64,000 bases of DNA, taken from positions 1 through 64,000 of the forward strand of contig JAQBQL010000243.1 in assembly GCA_028287035.1 (NCBI GenBank), read 5' to 3'. A program made the translations under genes and the position numbers. How positions within the stretch are numbered: position 1 is the first letter of the stretch; each line of letters opens with the position of its first letter. Shown one piece after another: positions 1 through 9,675 of this stretch. The notes under the pieces were generated by a model that worked only from the letters and a program-made list of their open reading frames with translations, was not told where the DNA came from and searched no databases. The DNA is from Labilithrix sp. Its GTDB lineage: Bacteria > Myxococcota > Polyangia > Polyangiales > Polyangiaceae.

Positions 1-201
1 TCCCGCGGCGACGGCGCTGTTGGTCGGCTTCGTGCCGCCGCCAGCGCCGGCGCCGCCCGATGACGCCGCGGGGGACGCGGCCGGAGCGGCGGGCGCGGTG
101 GCTTCGTGGTCCTGCGCGAGCGCGCGCGGCTCGGCGATCACGAGCAGCAGCGCGAGGAGGAACGTGAGGGCGGCGCAGGCCCTGGCAAGGGCGGGTGCCA
201 T
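1..201 (-). CDS. N-terminal part of an exported protein (partial, leaves left edge)
   Basis: Reading leftward from an ATG at 199-201, the minus strand gives 67 codons open to the window edge. The first 30 residues form a classic Sec signal peptide: a positive start, a Leu/Ala-rich core (LTFLLALLLVIAE) and an Ala-x-Ala-like end (RALAQ). An Ala/Gly/Pro/Ser-rich linker typical of exported myxobacterial proteins follows. The body of the protein lies outside the window, so no function can be given. It is transcribed divergently from the PhoD-like gene starting at 245. The signal peptide quality on this strand argues that the plus-strand frame upstream of 245 is not coding. Confidence 0.7.
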   Translation of the reverse strand, partial: MAPALARACAALTFLLALLLVIAEPRALAQDHEATAPAAPAASPAASSGGAGAGGGTKPTNSAVAAG

Positions 202-244
202 GTCGTGGTACAAGCGCCGCATGCGCGGCCGAGGACGCTACCAC

Positions 245-1804
<1,560 letters not shown>

Positions 1805-1841
1805 TCGCGGCGCCTCCTCCGGCGCGATCCGCGTCCGGGGA

Positions 1842-1857
1842 GCGCGGATCTCCGCGC
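1842..1857. repeat. short GC hairpin downstream of the PhoD-like gene
   Basis: GCGCGG and CCGCGC flank a four-base ATCT loop about 40 bases after the phosphatase stop. There is no T-run, so it is at best a weak terminator. It may also simply reflect the GC-rich background. Confidence 0.3.
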
Positions 1858-1929
1858 GATCCGGGCTGATCCGCTGGCGGCGGAAACGGGTAGGCGCCGG
1901 GCACGGAGGATGCACACATCCACCCCGTC

Positions 1930-2469
1930 ATGACCACCCGGGAAGCGCCTCTCCTTTTCCTCCGCCAGCTCGCGACGGGAGCCTCCGGCGGATGGGCCGA
2001 CCTCGGCCGCACGGTCTTCTCCGGCGAGCTGTCGTTCGCGACCGGCAACAGCGAGTACCGCGTCCGTCACGGCGTCCTCGCGACGCGCGCCAAGAAGCCG
2101 GCGCGGTCGTTCGAGATCCCGGCGAGCATGCACGGCCTCCTCCTCGTCGGCTTCCTCGTCGAGGACGACGCGAACGATCGCTGGGCGCTCGGCACGGTCT
2201 GGCAGCCGGGCGCGCACGCGGTGCTCTGGCGCCCGGGACCGCTCGACACGCGCTCCTTCGTCATCACCTCCCCCACCCTGTCGTTCGCGCACGAGCCGTT
2301 CGCGGCGGCCGAGCCGGAGCCGAGCCCGTGGGTCGCGAGCGGCGTCCCACAGTCCGGGATCGTGAAGCTCCAGCGGCCGGTGGCGCGTCCGCCGCTCCTG
2401 CGGGTTCCCGAGCCGCCGTCGATGACGCGACTTCATCCCGCAGCAGGCCGCGCCGTCTCGCAGCTTTGA
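1930..2469 (+). CDS. hypothetical protein, 179 aa
   Basis: The reading frame has the strong third-position G/C bias of its neighbours and no competing frame, so it looks real. The product has no signal peptide or membrane segment. The centre is beta-rich and hydrophobic (residues about 60 to 115), and the C-terminus is Pro/Arg-rich and probably disordered. I do not recognise a family. It lies between the PhoD-like and aminopeptidase genes with 125 and 44 base gaps, so it may be its own unit. Confidence 0.6.
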   Translation: MTTREAPLLFLRQLATGASGGWADLGRTVFSGELSFATGNSEYRVRHGVLATRAKKPARSFEIPASMHGLLLVGFLVEDDANDRWALGTVWQPGAHAVLWRPGPLDTRSFVITSPTLSFAHEPFAAAEPEPSPWVASGVPQSGIVKLQRPVARPPLLRVPEPPSMTRLHPAAGRAVSQL

Positions 2470-2513
2470 TCCATTGACCGAAGGCCGCGGGTGACCGACG
2501 TTCGTCGGCCCGC

Positions 2514-5258
2514 ATGGTCCGGCCGATCACGCTCTTCGCCCTGCTCACGATGGCGACGCTCCTCGCGGCGTGCCCCGCCGGACCGCCGGGCGCCCCCCTG
2601 CGGCCCGGCGCCGATGCCACGCCGAGGACCGTGCTGCCGCCCCCGCGCGAGGACGGGCGGCTCCCGGCACTCGCGATCCCGCTCGGCTACAAGCTCGCGA
2701 TCGACGCCGACCCGCGCGCCGCCACGTTCCACGGCACGGTCAGCATCGACGTCGAGCTGCCCGCGCCGACCTCGCACGTGGTCATGCACGCGCACGGTCC
2801 GGCGGTGAAGCTCGCGCAGGCGGTGGTCGCCGGCCGCGACGCCCGCCCGCGCACCGCCCGCACGAGCCTTCGCGCCGCGACGCGCGAGACGGAGACCGAG
2901 GAGCTCGTGCTGTCCTTCGACGACGGCGCGCTGCCGGCGGGGCGCGCCACCCTCACGCTCGCCTACGACGCGCCCTATGGCGAGGAGCTCTCGGGCCTCT
3001 ACCGCGTGAAGGAGAACGGGCTCTCCTACGGCTTCACCCAGTTCGAGGCCACCGACGCGCGCCGCGCGTTTCCGTGCTTCGACGAGCCATCGTTCAAGAC
3101 GCCGTTCGACGTCGAGCTGACGGTTCCGACCGGCATGACCGCCGTGTCGAACGCGCCCGAGGTCGACCACGTGATCGCCGGCGCGAAGACCACGTTCCGG
3201 TTCGCGCGCACGAAGCCGCTTCCCACGTACCTGGTCGCGTTCGCGATCGGGGAGCTCGAGATCCGCCAGATGACGCGCGCGTCGGGCGCGGCCTCGGCGG
3301 CGCCGCCGATCCGCCTCGTCACCACCAAGGGCAAGGACCCGGCGAGCGGCGCCCTCGCGCTCGAGGCGGCCGCGTCGCTCGTCGACCGGCTCGCGCAGTG
3401 GTTCGGCATCCCCTACCCGTACGAGAAGCTCGACCTCGTCGCCGTGCCGGAGTTCGCGGCAGGCGGGATGGAGAACGCGGGGCTCATCACGGCGCGCGAT
3501 CAGATCCTGCTCGCCGACCCGGCGCGGATGACGGTCGCCGCGCGGCGCGGTCAGGCGCTCCTCATCGCCCACGAGCTCGCCCACCAGTGGTTCGGCGACC
3601 TCGTGACCGCCGCCTGGTGGGACGACCTGTGGCTCAACGAGGCGTTCGCCCAGTGGATGGAAGCGAAGATCGTCGACGAGTGGCGCCCCGAGTTCGGCGC
3701 GAAGAACGACGCGCTCGTCGCCTCGCTCGCGGTCATGGACGAGGACGCGCTCACCACCGCGCGCGCCGTCAGGCAGAAGGTCGTGACCACCGCCGACGCG
3801 GACGACGCCTTCGACTCCATCACGTACGAGAAGGGCGCCGCGGTGCTCTCGACGATCGAGCGCTGGATCGGCGAGGGCGCGTTCCAGCGCGGCGTCCGCG
3901 AGTACCTCGCGAAGAACGCGTGGAAGAGCGTGGGCGCCGACGAGCTCCTCGGCGCGCTCGACCGCGTCTCCGGCAAGAACGTGACGCAGATGGCCGCGTC
4001 GTACCTCGACAAGCCGGGCGTCCCCGAGATCAACGCGAAGCTCGAATGCGATCCCGGCTCGCGCTGGCACATCGAGCTGACGCAGGAGCCCTTCCGTCAC
4101 GTGGGCAGCGCCGCGCCGCCGCCCGAGGCGGTCGACCCGACGTGGATGGTACCGGTCTGCGCGCTCGCCCAGGGCGAAACGACGAGGTCCTGCGCCGAGC
4201 TCGCCGAGGGAGCTCCCTCGCTCGTCGCCGGCCGCAAGTGCCCGAAGTGGGTGCACCCCAATGCCGACGCGCTCTACTACCGGTTCTCCATGCCGGACGC
4301 CGAGCTGAAGAAGCTCGCCGCCGGTCACGCGCAGCTCGACCTCGGGCAGCGCCTCACCGTCATCTCGAACGCCGAGGGCGCCCTCCGCGCGGGCAAGTCG
4401 AAGCCGGGGACGCTCCTCGACGTGCTCGCCGCGTTCGACGACGACCCCGCGCGTCAGGTCGTGACGCAGGTCGTCGCGGCGCTCTCGATGCTCGACCTCA
4501 CGATCATCGAGGACGCGGCGCGGCCGGCGTTCCGCAAGATGGCCCTGGCGCGGCTCGCGTCGCACAAGCGGCGGCTCGGCTGGCTGCCCAAGAAGGATGC
4601 GCCCGCCGGTGACGACGCGCTCCTCCGGCGCGACGTGCTGTGGGCGATGGGTGAGCTCGCGGAGGACGACGCGACCCTGCGCGAGGCCGACGAGTACGCG
4701 GCCCGGTGGGTGGTCGATCCGCAGAGCGTCGAGCCGGACGTGGCTGCCGTCGCGGTCGGCCTCGGGAGCCGCCGGGCCGGGGCCGCGCGGCTCGCGCAGC
4801 TCCTCGAACGCGTGAAGAAGGGCCCCTCGTCGGCGGACGGCCTCCTCGCCCTGCGCGCGCTCGCCGGCTTCGACGATCCGGCGATGCTCACGAAGGCCTT
4901 CGACGTGCTCCTCACGACCGACGTGAAGGTGTCGGACATGGGGTACCTGTTCGGTGCCGCGTACAGCCGCCGCGTCGCGCGCCCCGTGATGAATGCCTGG
5001 GTGCAGGCGCACTGGGACGAGCTCCGCAAGAAGCTGCCCGGAGCGCTCGGCTCGCAGCTCGTCAACGGCCTCGCGACCGCGTGCACGAAGCCCGATCTCG
5101 AACGCGCGCGAGCCTTCTACGAGCCCCGCGCCGCGGGCATGGAGGGAAGCCAGCGGCAGCTCGCCCAGGCGCTCGAAGGCGCGACGCTGTGCACCGAGCT
5201 CCGCGCGAAGTACGCCGCGCAGCTCACGCGGGACATCCTCAACGGCAAGACGAGGTGA
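2514..5258 (+). CDS. M1 family zinc aminopeptidase, lipoprotein
   Basis: This gene encodes a 914-residue metallopeptidase that removes N-terminal amino acids from peptides, probably at the cell envelope. The N-terminus is a lipoprotein leader ending LLAAC at Cys20. The M1 signatures are complete: the exopeptidase motif GGMENAG at 317-323, the zinc-binding HELAH at 353-357, and the third zinc ligand Glu in the following LNEAF segment near 376. The C-terminal half is helical, like the ERAP1-C type domain. Length fits the family. The start ATG directly opens the lipoprotein leader. Confidence 0.93.
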   Translation: MVRPITLFALLTMATLLAACPAGPPGAPLRPGADATPRTVLPPPREDGRLPALAIPLGYKLAIDADPRAATFHGTVSIDVELPAPTSHVVMHAHGPAVKLAQAVVAGRDARPRTARTSLRAATRETETEELVLSFDDGALPAGRATLTLAYDAPYGEELSGLYRVKENGLSYGFTQFEATDARRAFPCFDEPSFKTPFDVELTVPTGMTAVSNAPEVDHVIAGAKTTFRFARTKPLPTYLVAFAIGELEIRQMTRASGAASAAPPIRLVTTKGKDPASGALALEAAASLVDRLAQWFGIPYPYEKLDLVAVPEFAAGGMENAGLITARDQILLADPARMTVAARRGQALLIAHELAHQWFGDLVTAAWWDDLWLNEAFAQWMEAKIVDEWRPEFGAKNDALVASLAVMDEDALTTARAVRQKVVTTADADDAFDSITYEKGAAVLSTIERWIGEGAFQRGVREYLAKNAWKSVGADELLGALDRVSGKNVTQMAASYLDKPGVPEINAKLECDPGSRWHIELTQEPFRHVGSAAPPPEAVDPTWMVPVCALAQGETTRSCAELAEGAPSLVAGRKCPKWVHPNADALYYRFSMPDAELKKLAAGHAQLDLGQRLTVISNAEGALRAGKSKPGTLLDVLAAFDDDPARQVVTQVVAALSMLDLTIIEDAARPAFRKMALARLASHKRRLGWLPKKDAPAGDDALLRRDVLWAMGELAEDDATLREADEYAARWVVDPQSVEPDVAAVAVGLGSRRAGAARLAQLLERVKKGPSSADGLLALRALAGFDDPAMLTKAFDVLLTTDVKVSDMGYLFGAAYSRRVARPVMNAWVQAHWDELRKKLPGALGSQLVNGLATACTKPDLERARAFYEPRAAGMEGSQRQLAQALEGATLCTELRAKYAAQLTRDILNGKTR

Positions 5259-5274
5259 CGTCGCCGCGGCGGGA

Positions 5275-6327
5275 TCAGCGTACGGGCTCCCAGCGCATCA
5301 CCACCGTCCCGATGCCGCGCCCGAGGACGAGCTCGACGCCCGCGTCGGGCAGCGCGAAACGCCGGATCGGCAGCCCGCCGAGGGTCCACGTCCCGTGGGT
5401 GGAGGCGACGTCGTACGCCCAGACCGTCGACCCCTCGCGGAGCACGAGGACGTGCGTGCGGGACGTGTTCTCGTGCGCCACCCGGCGGAGCGCCTCGGAG
5501 TGGCACTTCTCGGAGCGTCCGATGAGCACGCCGCGCGCGAGGTCCTCGGCGGCCAGGCTGACCGTCGCCTGACGATCGCCGCGCAGGAGAGTGATGGCGT
5601 ACGCGCCGCCCGCCGCGAGCCGGCCGAGCGTCGGGGGTAACGGCTCGCCCACCATGATCGGGCTCGGCATCGTCGTGATGTGCGAGTGCCGGAGGTCCCG
5701 CGACGCGCCCACGCGGTATGGCGACATGGCGGCGGCGAGCGCCTCGAGCTGCTCGCGCACCGCGCCCGGCATCGTCATCACCGGCGCCGGCATGGAGGCG
5801 GGCAGCTCGTGCGCGGCCCCGCCGGTGGGGAGCGCGACGAGCGCGTACTCGCCGACCGCGATCGCCACCGGTCCCTCGGCGAAGATCGAGCGATGCCGCG
5901 ACCCGTCGGGCAGGAGGAACCCGAGGCCGGTGTGGAGGTCGAACACGCGCAGCGCGACGCCGCCCGAGGGCAGCGCGACCGAGCGCAGGAGGACGTGCCG
6001 CAGCGCGACGAACGGATCGTCGGCCAGCACGACCCCGCATTGCGTGTGCCTGCCGGCGACCGTGAAGCCCGTCGATCCGAGCTCGTCGCCCGCCGGCAGC
6101 AGGCACGAGGAGAACGCCGCGTTCCGCACCCACACGAGCCGGTGACCCGCGACGGACGCGGGCGCCTGGAGGCGAGCGACGCCGCAGGCGAACGCGTAGG
6201 CCTGCGCGAGGTCGACGGGCTCCTGCGGCACGGGGGGGCCGAGGAGCCCGCCGCCGAGCTCCTCGGTATGGCGGTTGTCCGGCCGAGGACCGCGCGGGCG
6301 AACGTGAGAGTCCAACCCGTCCAGCAT
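5275..6327 (-). CDS. FHA domain protein
   Basis: The C-terminal 90 residues are a forkhead-associated domain, a phosphothreonine reader. GVLIGRSEKC, then N-x-S-R-T-H, and DVASTHGTW carry the family Gly-Arg, Ser-Arg-His and Ser-x-H-Gly positions. The N-terminal 240 residues are not recognised. Such proteins commonly partner Ser/Thr kinases, and one is encoded at 52495. The frame is open to 6381. The ATG at 6327 lies inside a TATGCT box, so translation may really begin at the TTG at 6315, seven bases after that box. It converges with the aminopeptidase gene, 16 bases apart, and contains a rare TTA codon near 5636. Confidence 0.82.
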   Translation of the reverse strand: MLDGLDSHVRPRGPRPDNRHTEELGGGLLGPPVPQEPVDLAQAYAFACGVARLQAPASVAGHRLVWVRNAAFSSCLLPAGDELGSTGFTVAGRHTQCGVVLADDPFVALRHVLLRSVALPSGGVALRVFDLHTGLGFLLPDGSRHRSIFAEGPVAIAVGEYALVALPTGGAAHELPASMPAPVMTMPGAVREQLEALAAAMSPYRVGASRDLRHSHITTMPSPIMVGEPLPPTLGRLAAGGAYAITLLRGDRQATVSLAAEDLARGVLIGRSEKCHSEALRRVAHENTSRTHVLVLREGSTVWAYDVASTHGTWTLGGLPIRRFALPDAGVELVLGRGIGTVVMRWEPVR

Positions 6328-6391
6328 AGCGACCGCGCCGTCGCACCGCGACGTGCGCAGCGTCACCCGGTCGGGCGACACGCGCGCTCTT

Positions 6392-6904
6392 CTAGAACAG
6401 GAACGAAGCGCCCACCGAGATCGACGGGTAGCCGAGGCGGAGCGTGAGCGCGACGCGATCGTTGAAGTGGAACCGGCCGCCTGCGTACCCCGTGAAGTGG
6501 ATGGTGTCGCGGTTGCCGTCCTCGTTCGGCGCGATGCCGATGCCGGGCTCGCCGAAGACCGACCAGTGCGTCGAGAGCCAGAAGTTCCACTGCATCACGA
6601 TCGGGATGAAGACGGTGCCGCTGCGGAAGAAGGCGTCGAGGCCGAACCCGAGGGCGATCGAGTTGTTGATCGACGGGATGAACCCGTTGTCGAGCAGCAC
6701 GATGGACCCGCGGAACCCGACGCCGAGCTCGTTGCGACCGCGGAGGAAGGGCCCGCCGTAGCCGATCAGGCCGTGGGGCTCGGCCTCGAACCGGTAGGAG
6801 GGATGATCGCCCGGATTCTTGATGATCGATTGCTCGGCTCGGGCGCTGCCCGGGAGCGACAGCGCGGCGAGGGCGAGGAAGGAGGCGACGACCGAAGCTC
6901 TCAT
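6392..6904 (-). CDS. small outer-membrane beta-barrel protein, signal peptide
   Basis: The 170-residue protein has a Sec signal peptide (residues 1-23, ending GSARA). Alternating hydrophobic strands follow, rich in Gly and aromatic residues, ending in Phe (VGASFLF) as outer-membrane barrels do. The size fits an eight-stranded barrel. There is no enzyme motif, so the role is unknown. Confidence 0.7.
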   Translation of the reverse strand: MRASVVASFLALAALSLPGSARAEQSIIKNPGDHPSYRFEAEPHGLIGYGGPFLRGRNELGVGFRGSIVLLDNGFIPSINNSIALGFGLDAFFRSGTVFIPIVMQWNFWLSTHWSVFGEPGIGIAPNEDGNRDTIHFTGYAGGRFHFNDRVALTLRLGYPSISVGASFLF

Positions 6905-6974
6905 GAGGATGACGGCATTGTCGCCCGAGAGCGAGCGCCGGCGATAGAGGGTGAGGTGCCGCTCCGGCCGGTGG

Positions 6975-6980
6975 TAACCT
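6975..6980 (+). promoter_or_regulatory. -10-like box for the tRNA gene
   Basis: TAACCT ends ten bases before the mature tRNA 5' end, where a -10 element should be. No good -35 hexamer is seen 17 bases further up. It matches the boxes seen before many start codons in this window. Confidence 0.5.
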
Positions 6981-6990
6981 CGGAGGTCAC

Positions 6991-7073
6991 GGCCCCTTGG
7001 CGGAACGGCATACGCAGGAGATTTAAAATCTCTGGCCCGGAAGGGTGTGAGGGTTCGAGTCCCTCAGGGGCTA
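6991..7073 (+). tRNA. tRNA-Leu (anticodon UAA)
   Basis: A complete class II tRNA can be folded by eye. The acceptor stem is GGCCCCT with AGGGGCT. The D stem is GCG/CGC, and the anticodon stem GGAGA/TCTCT holds the loop TTTAAAA, giving anticodon TAA. A long variable arm (GGCCCGGAAGGGTGT) follows, and the T arm is GAGGG-TTCGAGT-CCCTC. The long variable arm and anticodon identify leucine. It reads UUA and, by wobble, UUG. CCA is not fully encoded (CCG follows). The gene ends five bases before the converging receiver gene. Confidence 0.95.
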
Positions 7074-7077
7074 CCGC

Positions 7078-7521
7078 TCACGCCGCGCGATGGCCGAGCG
7101 CGAGCGCGCAGACGTTCTCGACGAGCGCCGCCGGATCGACGGGCTTGCCGACGTGCAGCTGGAACCCCGCCGCAAACGCCGCTGCCTTGTCGGCGGGCTG
7201 CAGGAGCGCGGTGAGGGCCGCGGCCGGCACCTGTCCGCCGTTCTCCGCGGTGCGCGCCCGGACCCGCCGCATGAACGAGTAGCCATCCTCGCCGGGCATG
7301 CTGATGTCCGACAGGATCACGTCGGGCACGCGCCGGTCGAGCGCATCGAAGGCCTCGGCCGCGGACGCCGCGCCGACGGTGATCGCGCCGGCGCGCTCGA
7401 GCACCTCGGTGATCATCTCACGCCCATCGTCCTCGTCCTCGACGACGAGCACCCGCACACCTTCGAGAGCCTTCACGATACCTGCAGAATACTCCTTCTC
7501 GGCGGGACGTCGATGCACCAT
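7078..7521 (-). CDS. stand-alone response regulator receiver (CheY-like)
   Basis: The protein is a single phospho-acceptor domain of 147 residues with no output domain. Key residues are in place: the acidic pocket E28-D29, phospho-acceptor D72 in ILSDISMPG, T104, and K126 in VGKPVD. It should be switched by an unlinked sensor kinase, since none is next to it. The N-terminal 20 residues lie before the domain, so the true start could be slightly downstream. Confidence 0.9.
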   Translation of the reverse strand: MVHRRPAEKEYSAGIVKALEGVRVLVVEDEDDGREMITEVLERAGAITVGAASAAEAFDALDRRVPDVILSDISMPGEDGYSFMRRVRARTAENGGQVPAAALTALLQPADKAAAFAAGFQLHVGKPVDPAALVENVCALALGHRAA

Positions 7522-7558
7522 GCATGCACCTCTCTGCCGCAGGTCGCGGGTCGCACGC

Positions 7559-7969
7559 TCACTTGAACTTGCTATGGCACGCCTTGCACGTCGCCTTCAT
7601 CGCGCCGAGCGCGTCGGACGAGCCCTTCGCGTCCTTCGAGCCCGCCGCGGTGCCGAGCTTCACGGCGGTCTCGTGGAGCTGGTCGGCGAACCGGTCGAAC
7701 TCGGGTCCCTTCGACCAGTCCTTCGCCTTCGCGCTCGTCGCCTGGATGCGGCTGGAGACGTCGGCGAACGCGGCATAGTCGGCGTCGCTGAAGGTGGGCT
7801 GGCCGGCCTTCTTCATCTGCGGATCGGCGACCGTCGCCTGCACCGCCATGAGGTCCTCGAGCGACGTGAGCTTCGGGATGTCGGCGGCGGGGACGTCCTT
7901 GTGCGGAGTGCACGCGGCAGCGGCGAGGGTCAGGGCGACGAGCGAGGAGGCGACGCGGAGGGACGACAT
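7559..7969 (-). CDS. lipoprotein with C-terminal c-type heme motif
   Basis: This 136-residue protein has a lipoprotein leader (LTLAAAAC, Cys20), a helical body, and a CKACH motif at residues 128-132 next to the C-terminus. That matches the cytochrome c' / b562 plan, in which a four-helix bundle carries the CxxCH heme site on the last helix. It is probably an envelope-attached mono-heme protein for redox or gas sensing, which is inference. The ATG at 7969 was chosen because it opens the leader. A TAGGCT box lies eight bases upstream. Confidence 0.75.
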   Translation of the reverse strand: MSSLRVASSLVALTLAAAACTPHKDVPAADIPKLTSLEDLMAVQATVADPQMKKAGQPTFSDADYAAFADVSSRIQATSAKAKDWSKGPEFDRFADQLHETAVKLGTAAGSKDAKGSSDALGAMKATCKACHSKFK

Positions 7970-8200
7970 GGCCGCGCAGCCTAGGCGAAGCGCGGGAGAC
8001 GCGCGATGGCCCGTTGCGGTGCACGGCCCTCGTCCGGGCGAGCGCCGGAGCCTCGAATCCGGCACGCCCTGGCACACCCCGACCGTGAACGAAATCACGG
8101 GGGGGTGGATCCCCGGCGGCGTGCACCGAGTGACGGAAGGTCCGGACTCCGCACCCTTCCACGCCTTTTGTGCGCGGTTCCAGGGGTACCGCCCCCCGCC

Positions 8201-8214
8201 CATGCCGTGGCATG
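8201..8214. repeat. perfect short palindrome upstream of the 8238 lipoprotein
   Basis: CATGCC and GGCATG are separated by GT, 23 bases before the chosen ATG at 8238. It may be an operator, or chance. Confidence 0.3.
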
Positions 8215-8237
8215 TCGCCTGCACCACGCGGGCCCCG

Positions 8238-9641
8238 ATGCCCCGTCTTCGCGCCCTCCCCCTCGCCTTCCCCCTCGCCGCCATCCTCGGGACGTTCGCC
8301 GCGTGCTCGAGCGAGACCATCTACAAGACGGTCCCCGCGCCCGCGGTGACCCCCGAGGAGGACGCCTCGGGCACCGAGGAGCCCGACGCCGGCCTCGAGA
8401 TCGATTCGTCTCCGCCGAAGCCGAAGCCCGGCATCACCTTCCCGAGCGTGCTCTCGCGCGGCGGGTCGACCATCAAGGCCCCCAAGATCGTGCCGATCAC
8501 GTTCGCGGGCGACCCGATGATCGCGAACATCACGAGCTTCACCCAGAAGATCGCCTCCTCGACGTACTGGTCGACGCTCGGCGCCGAGTACGGCGTCGGT
8601 CCGATCACCGTCAAGCCGACGGTCACCCTGTCCGAGGCCGCCCCGACGAACACCACCTTCGACGAGATCAACGCCTGGGTCGCGGCGAAGGTCGGGAGCA
8701 CGGCGGCGCCGTTCGGCGCGCCCGACGAGAGCACGCTCTACGCGGTCTTCTACCCGTCCTCGACCACCATCCAGGACCAGAGCCTCGGCAAGAGCTGCGA
8801 GGCCTACGGCGGGTACCACGAAGAGACCACCACCGCGAGCGGCAAGAAGATCGGCTACGCGGTCATGCCGCGCTGCGCGGGCATCGACGACCTCACGATC
8901 ACCGCGAGCCACGAGTACTTCGAGTGGGCGACCGATCCGTTCCCGGAGACGGCGCCCGCGTTCAACCGCCTCGACGACGCGCACTGGGCCTGGGGCGTCG
9001 TGATGCTCGGCGAGCTCGGCGACCTCTGCACGTTCCTCGACACCGAGAACCTCCGCCCGACCGAGCTCGGGTTCGAGGTCCAGCGCATGTGGTCGAACAA
9101 GGCCTCGCTCGCCGGCAAGTACCCGTGCGCGCCGGCGAAGACGTCGCCGTACCTCCAGGCGATCCCGCTCGTCGACGACGACGTCGAGGTCCCCGACCTG
9201 CAGGACCAGACAAAGTCGCTCACCACCAAGGCCGTGAAGGTCCCGGCGGGCGGCTCGCGCAGCATCGACGTCGTCATCTACTCCGACCAGGCGGGCACTC
9301 CGCAGGTGCCGCTCCGGGCGCTCAGCTACGCCGACTTCCAGGGCGGCGGGCAGTCGTCGGGCGTGAAGTATGCGCTGAGCAAGGACTACGCGAAGGTCGG
9401 CGAGACCATCAAGGTCCAGATCTCGGCGTCGGCGGCCGCCACCGACGACATGCTCGTCATGATGGCGTACACGGGCGAGCAGAGCGCGCACTACTGGCCG
9501 GTCTACGTCTCCGTGGGCCCGGCGGCGGCACGCGCGAACGTCCCGTCGACGATGATGCAGAAGGTCCGCCGCTCCGGCCCGCGCCTGACGCAGCTCGGAA
9601 TGGGCAAGGGCCTCCTCCGCCCGACCGCGCTGACGCCGTGA
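8238..9641 (+). CDS. lipoprotein with putative metal-site motif HEYFEWATDP
   Basis: The 467-residue product begins with a lipoprotein leader (GTFAAC, Cys23) and a Pro/Asp/Glu-rich linker to about residue 60. A globular domain follows, with SHEYFEWATDP near residue 222. The His-Glu-x-x-Glu-x-x-Thr-Asp-Pro pattern recalls the HE..E..TDP motif of the EXORDIUM/phosphate-induced family and similar secreted proteins, where it resembles a zinc site. That link is inference. The C-terminal third looks like a beta domain. The frame opens earlier at 7794, but that part is antisense to the heme lipoprotein gene. Confidence 0.7.
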   Translation: MPRLRALPLAFPLAAILGTFAACSSETIYKTVPAPAVTPEEDASGTEEPDAGLEIDSSPPKPKPGITFPSVLSRGGSTIKAPKIVPITFAGDPMIANITSFTQKIASSTYWSTLGAEYGVGPITVKPTVTLSEAAPTNTTFDEINAWVAAKVGSTAAPFGAPDESTLYAVFYPSSTTIQDQSLGKSCEAYGGYHEETTTASGKKIGYAVMPRCAGIDDLTITASHEYFEWATDPFPETAPAFNRLDDAHWAWGVVMLGELGDLCTFLDTENLRPTELGFEVQRMWSNKASLAGKYPCAPAKTSPYLQAIPLVDDDVEVPDLQDQTKSLTTKAVKVPAGGSRSIDVVIYSDQAGTPQVPLRALSYADFQGGGQSSGVKYALSKDYAKVGETIKVQISASAAATDDMLVMMAYTGEQSAHYWPVYVSVGPAAARANVPSTMMQKVRRSGPRLTQLGMGKGLLRPTALTP

Positions 9642-9675
9642 CGCCGTGACGCGCTGACGCGAGGCGAACGCCGCC

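Noticed and set aside
2433..5012. 859-codon open frame antisense to the aminopeptidase
   Set aside because: It is a shadow of codon bias in GC-rich DNA. The product is Arg/Gly/Val-rich with no domain, while the other strand has intact M1 motifs.
7575..7588. TGGCACGCCTTGC, also sigma-54-like
   Set aside because: Spacing is two bases short and it is simply the coding sequence for the heme motif.
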